Of a stretch of DNA of 64,000 nucleotides, positions 61,277 through 64,000 are shown one piece after another. Position numbers and translations under genes: made by a program. Every line of letters begins with the position of its first letter. Positions within the stretch are counted from its first letter, which is position 1. This stretch comes from Stentor coeruleus. Its lineage: Eukaryota; Ciliophora; Heterotrichea; Heterotrichida; Stentoridae. The notes under the pieces are model-generated. The model did no database searches and was not told the origin of the DNA. It was given only the letters and a program-made list of their open reading frames with translations. The stretch lies in NCBI GenBank assembly GCA_001970955.1, contig MPUH01000245.1, forward strand, positions 1-64,000. Reading direction: 5' to 3'.

Positions 61277-62125
61277 CTAATCTAATAAGATGCTTGCTTT
61301 ATTTAGTTCAGATCCTTCAGAACTTATAGATCTTTTATTTTTGCAACCTGATAATATATAATTTTTAACAGGTTTCGTTAGTGAGTAACATAAAGGATTT
61401 AATACACCTTGAAGACTCCATGTAGTATTTATTGCATAGCTAAAATATTGTGATTCGAAGTTAAAAAACGCTGCAGCTCTATTAATCATTGAAGGCATAA
61501 TTGTTATTACAAGAATTATCGGGTAATAAAATAGCCTTTTCGCATTAGCTTCCTCTTTATTCCCTAAAATTTCATTTTCTTTCTTTAATGCCTTATAAAC
61601 TTTATAGAAAATCACTGTGTTGAAAATAATAATAAAAAAAGCAGGCATATAAAACTCAGCAAATTTCGTTATAAGCCCTACATGGTTATTTTTTAAAGTG
61701 CAATCTTTTGATATATTCCCATAACTATTATAAAACATTGGGACTAAACCTAATATCCCACAAATGCTTAGCCCAAATCCAAGCCAATAATTGTAATATT
61801 TTTCGGCATCTAATATTTTTTTTACTATAACTTGATAGATTGTTACAGCAATAACAAATGACCAAAATAAAGTAAGGCAAGATGAGGATACATGAATAAC
61901 ACCTAAAATTTCACAAAAACTAAAGTTAACATTGTAAATTTGTGGGATAAGTTGTGCTAAACTGCGAAATAAGTCTGCCAAATTCATCCAAAAAACTAAT
62001 TTAAAAGCATAAACTCTTAAGTGCTTTGCCATAATGTAAATAATAATTGCAAATAAACTCAAAGAAATACTCAAAGAATTCAGAAGCATCAGCACAATCA
62101 GATTAATTTCCTCTATTGAATCCAT
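61277..62125 (-). CDS. cAMP-receptor-like 7TM protein, array member B, 282 aa
   Basis: Very similar to member D (63.1 kb) throughout, and to member A in most helices: IYIMAKHLRVYAFKLVFWMN, CEILGVIHVSSSCLTLFWS, NYWLGFGLSICGILG and NPLCYSLTKPVKNYI. The N-terminus is MDSIEEINLIVL. The tail ends KASILLD, shared with member D. The seven helices are intact, so the gene looks functional. The upstream copy of the CTTAAAGTTATA element has the same 6-base spacing. About 95 bases after its start on the left-to-right map, the fossil transposon begins. Confidence 0.9.
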   Translation of the reverse strand: MDSIEEINLIVLMLLNSLSISLSLFAIIIYIMAKHLRVYAFKLVFWMNLADLFRSLAQLIPQIYNVNFSFCEILGVIHVSSSCLTLFWSFVIAVTIYQVIVKKILDAEKYYNYWLGFGLSICGILGLVPMFYNSYGNISKDCTLKNNHVGLITKFAEFYMPAFFIIIFNTVIFYKVYKALKKENEILGNKEEANAKRLFYYPIILVITIMPSMINRAAAFFNFESQYFSYAINTTWSLQGVLNPLCYSLTKPVKNYILSGCKNKRSISSEGSELNKASILLD

Positions 62126-62131
62126 ATTTTA

Positions 62132-62143
62132 TATAACTTTAAG
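62132..62143 (-). promoter_or_regulatory. Start-proximal element of receptor B
   Basis: CTTAAAGTTATA on the gene strand, 6 bases between it and the ATG. Confidence 0.55.
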
Positions 62144-62220
62144 TTATATCTTAAATGAAAGCTCTTATCAAATTATATTTTCTATAATCTGGTTATCCAT
62201 TTGTAATATCTAAAAATTTA

Positions 62221-62843
62221 CTTATTGCTTTTGTATCACACTAGAAAGTTTTCTACTTTCATTCCTTTAAAGTATCTTGGTTTCAAGGATTTGCCAAAAA
62301 CCTTCAGCGCTATCTTATCATTGTCAGTGGCATTATAAAATAATAAAAGTCAGTTTAATAGATATTGTAATCCATAACTACCTTCATAAAGACTTAAGAC
62401 TCTCTTTACAGTAGTTGTCATAAAGTAATCCATTTTCTCCATACAGATTCCTCACAAACTTTAGATCAAAGTCTTGCTTAAATCTACTGAGCCATGAGCC
62501 TGAAGCCTTAAAGTTGTTCATCTTTGCGATTTTAGCTAGCTCGAGTGCTTTTTCCCTTATCATAATACCCGAAACATTTTTCCGTCAATCCTCATTTGTC
62601 TAAGCCAGAGAAGCAATTTTTCTCTACTGCATCAAATTTGCAAAGTCTAAGTTTCTTGTGGAAGTTGAATTTCTCTGTTTGACTTTTCTAGTAATCTTGT
62701 CTCTTAATGATATTGGAAACTGTAGCTTTATTACACTTATACTTGAGAGTAGCATGCGCTTGCATTTTGCACTCGATTTCTACAAATTAGATAATTTCAA
62801 GCTTCTCAAGTATTATTAAAGCTCTTCAAGTTAAAGTAGTCAT
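62221..62843 (-). mobile_element. Fossil pogo/Tigger-type (CENP-B-like) DNA transposon, broken
   Basis: On the minus strand, split over shifted frames, the pieces follow the order of Tigger/pogo transposases. First comes a psq-type helix-turn-helix (L-E-K-L-E-I-I ... L-K-Y-K-C-N-K-A-T-V-S-N-I-I-K). Then there is E-K-L-L-L-W-L-R-Q-M-R and the second CENP-B/Tc5-type helix (I-R-E-K-A-L-E-L-A-K ... N-F-K-A-S-G-S-W-L-S-R-F-K). A fragment of the DDE core ends the element (V-F-G-K-S-L-K-P-R-Y-F-K-G-M ... Y-K-S-N-K). Stops (TGA, TAA, TAG) and at least one frameshift interrupt it, the middle of the catalytic core is missing, and no terminal inverted repeats are obvious. It is a decayed, non-functional relic occupying the place where a receptor copy should be. 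Confidence 0.85.
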
Positions 62844-62880
62844 TTTATTAAACTAAATCTAAAGTTAAAATCTGCATGTG

Positions 62881-63075
62881 TCCATTATTTGCATAACTTT
62901 AAGTTAAAAACTCTTTCAAAATTACCTTAATAAGTATTTTTAATATATTCAAGATAGAAAGGAAAAAGCTTATTTTTAGTTTTCCTTTCATTAGGTGTTT
63001 ACAAAAAGATACAGTTATATTGAAAATCATATTTACCTATGAATTATTATCTTAATTAAACTAATCTAATAAGAT
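62881..63075 (-). pseudogene. Vestigial start region of a lost receptor copy, with duplicated upstream DNA
   Basis: Bases 62881-63075 match 61072-61290 closely: the receptor start codon, the CTTAAAGTTATA element, the intergenic spacer and the 3' end of the next receptor gene. Here the ATG (minus strand, 62885) is followed by only D-T-C-R-F and a stop before the fossil transposon region. A whole receptor copy is therefore missing from this slot. Confidence 0.75.
62892..62903 (-). promoter_or_regulatory. Start-proximal element retained next to the lost receptor copy
   Basis: CTTAAAGTTATG on the gene strand, one base different from the others. It keeps the 6-base spacing to the orphan ATG. Confidence 0.45.
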
Positions 63076-63909
63076 GCTTGCTTTATTTAGTTCAGATCCT
63101 TCAGAACTTATAGATCTTTTCTTTTTGCAACCTGACAATATATATTTTTTAACAGGTTTCGTCAGTGAATAGCATAGAGGATTCAATACACCTTGAATAG
63201 TCCATGTAGTATTTGTTAAAAAATCTAAATTTTGCGATTCAAAGTTAGAAAACGCTGCAGCTCTATCAATCATTGAAGGTATGATTGTTATTATAAGAAT
63301 TACTGGGTAATAAAACAACCTTTTTGCATTAATTTCATCTTCACTCCCTAAAATATCATTTTCTTTGTTTAATGCTTTGTAAACTTTATAAAAAATCACT
63401 GTGTTAAAAATAATAATAATAAAAGCAGGTATATAAAACTCAACAAATTTCGTTATGAGCCCTACAGGGTTATTTTTTAAAGTGCAATCTTTTAATATAT
63501 TCCCATAACTATTATAAAATATTGGGACTAAGCCTAATATTCCACAAATGCTTAGTCCAAATCCAAGCCAATAATTGTAATATTTATCAACATCAAATAT
63601 TTTTTTTACTAAAACTTGATAGATTGTCACAGCAATAACAAATGACCAAAATAAAGTGAGACAAGATGAAGATACATGAATAACACCTAAAATTTCACAA
63701 AAACTAAAGTTAATATCGTAAATTTTTGGGATGAGTTGCGATGTACTGCGAAATAAGTCTGCCAAATTCATCCAAAAAACTAATTTAAAAGCATAAACTC
63801 TTAAGTGCTTTGCCATAATGTAAATAATAATTGCAAATAAGCTCAAAGCAATACTCAAAGCATTCAAAAATATCAACACAATCAGATTAGATTTCTCTAT
63901 TGAATCCAT
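63061..63909 (-). CDS. cAMP-receptor-like 7TM protein, array member D, 282 aa
   Basis: Near-identical in layout to member B: MDSIEKSNLIVL start, IYIMAKHLRVYAFKLVFWMN, CEILGVIHVSSSCLTLFWS, NYWLGFGLSICGILG, NPLCYSLTKPVKKYI and the shared tail KASILLD. Differences are scattered and conservative, suggesting tandem duplication with retained function. All seven helices are intact. The CTTAAAGTTATA element sits upstream with 6 bases before the ATG. The gene lies close to the right edge of the window, and further array members may continue beyond it. Confidence 0.9.
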   Translation of the reverse strand: MDSIEKSNLIVLIFLNALSIALSLFAIIIYIMAKHLRVYAFKLVFWMNLADLFRSTSQLIPKIYDINFSFCEILGVIHVSSSCLTLFWSFVIAVTIYQVLVKKIFDVDKYYNYWLGFGLSICGILGLVPIFYNSYGNILKDCTLKNNPVGLITKFVEFYIPAFIIIIFNTVIFYKVYKALNKENDILGSEDEINAKRLFYYPVILIITIIPSMIDRAAAFSNFESQNLDFLTNTTWTIQGVLNPLCYSLTKPVKKYILSGCKKKRSISSEGSELNKASILLD

Positions 63910-63915
63910 ATTTTA

Positions 63916-63927
63916 TATAACTTTAAG
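63916..63927 (-). promoter_or_regulatory. Start-proximal element of receptor D
   Basis: CTTAAAGTTATA on the gene strand, 6 bases between it and the ATG. Confidence 0.55.
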
Positions 63928-64000
63928 TAGAAATTGTTTAATATAAAAATTATAAGACTTGCACATTTTTTTTTTTTAAGCTTGCTCATCAACTGAAGAT

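Overview
This window looks like macronuclear DNA of a heterotrich ciliate close to Stentor (most likely Stentor coeruleus or a near relative). It is AT-rich and gene-dense, with genes on both strands, very short gaps between many genes, and proteins that read with the standard genetic code: TAA, TAG and at least one TGA act as real stops. Where a gene is split, the parts rejoin exactly when a 15- or 16-base GT...AG intron is removed. I found seven such introns; each has an A six bases from its 3' end, which is the Stentor pattern. The species call is inference from these traits, since no search was possible.

Layout. 1-10 kb: a TPR-repeat protein, a decayed gap, a large basic protein of unknown function, a P4-ATPase lipid flippase and a TPR/RRM-like protein fired from a 15-bp divergent spacer. 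10-16 kb: a tiny lipidated protein, a calcium-dependent protein kinase with a duplicated start region, and a NEK-like kinase. 16-32 kb: an LRR protein, exportin-1 (CRM1), a large disordered protein, an AidB-like acyl-CoA dehydrogenase, a WNK-like kinase with a peptidoglycan-binding-like C-terminal domain, an isobutyryl-CoA dehydrogenase and a basic coiled-coil protein. 32-47 kb: a PP2C phosphatase, cytoplasmic dynein intermediate chain, a broken FYVE-like zinc-finger gene, a secreted coiled-coil (possibly extrusome) protein, a second PP2C, a coiled-coil protein, IWS1/Spn1, a NEK2-like kinase and ARMC9. 47-59 kb: small unknown proteins, a four-pass membrane protein, a truncated 7TM fragment, a third PP2C, a PP2A B56 subunit, a ZC2HC zinc-finger protein, the TFIIIB subunit BDP1 and a coiled-coil protein. 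59-64 kb: an array of cAMP-receptor-like 7TM genes interrupted by a fossil pogo/Tigger-type DNA transposon.

The genes do not form operons in the bacterial sense. The shared themes are phosphorylation signalling (two NEK-like kinases, a CDPK, a WNK, three PP2Cs and a PP2A subunit), cilium and cytoskeleton (dynein IC, ARMC9, several coiled-coil proteins) and receptors (the 7TM array). Five single-N joins, each flanked by near-identical direct copies, look like unmerged contig overlaps rather than biology. The most interesting items are the interrupted receptor array with its conserved start-proximal element, the WNK/peptidoglycan-binding fusion, the CRM1 with Val in place of the leptomycin-reactive Cys, and a G-rich to C-rich polarity switch across long intergenic gaps.
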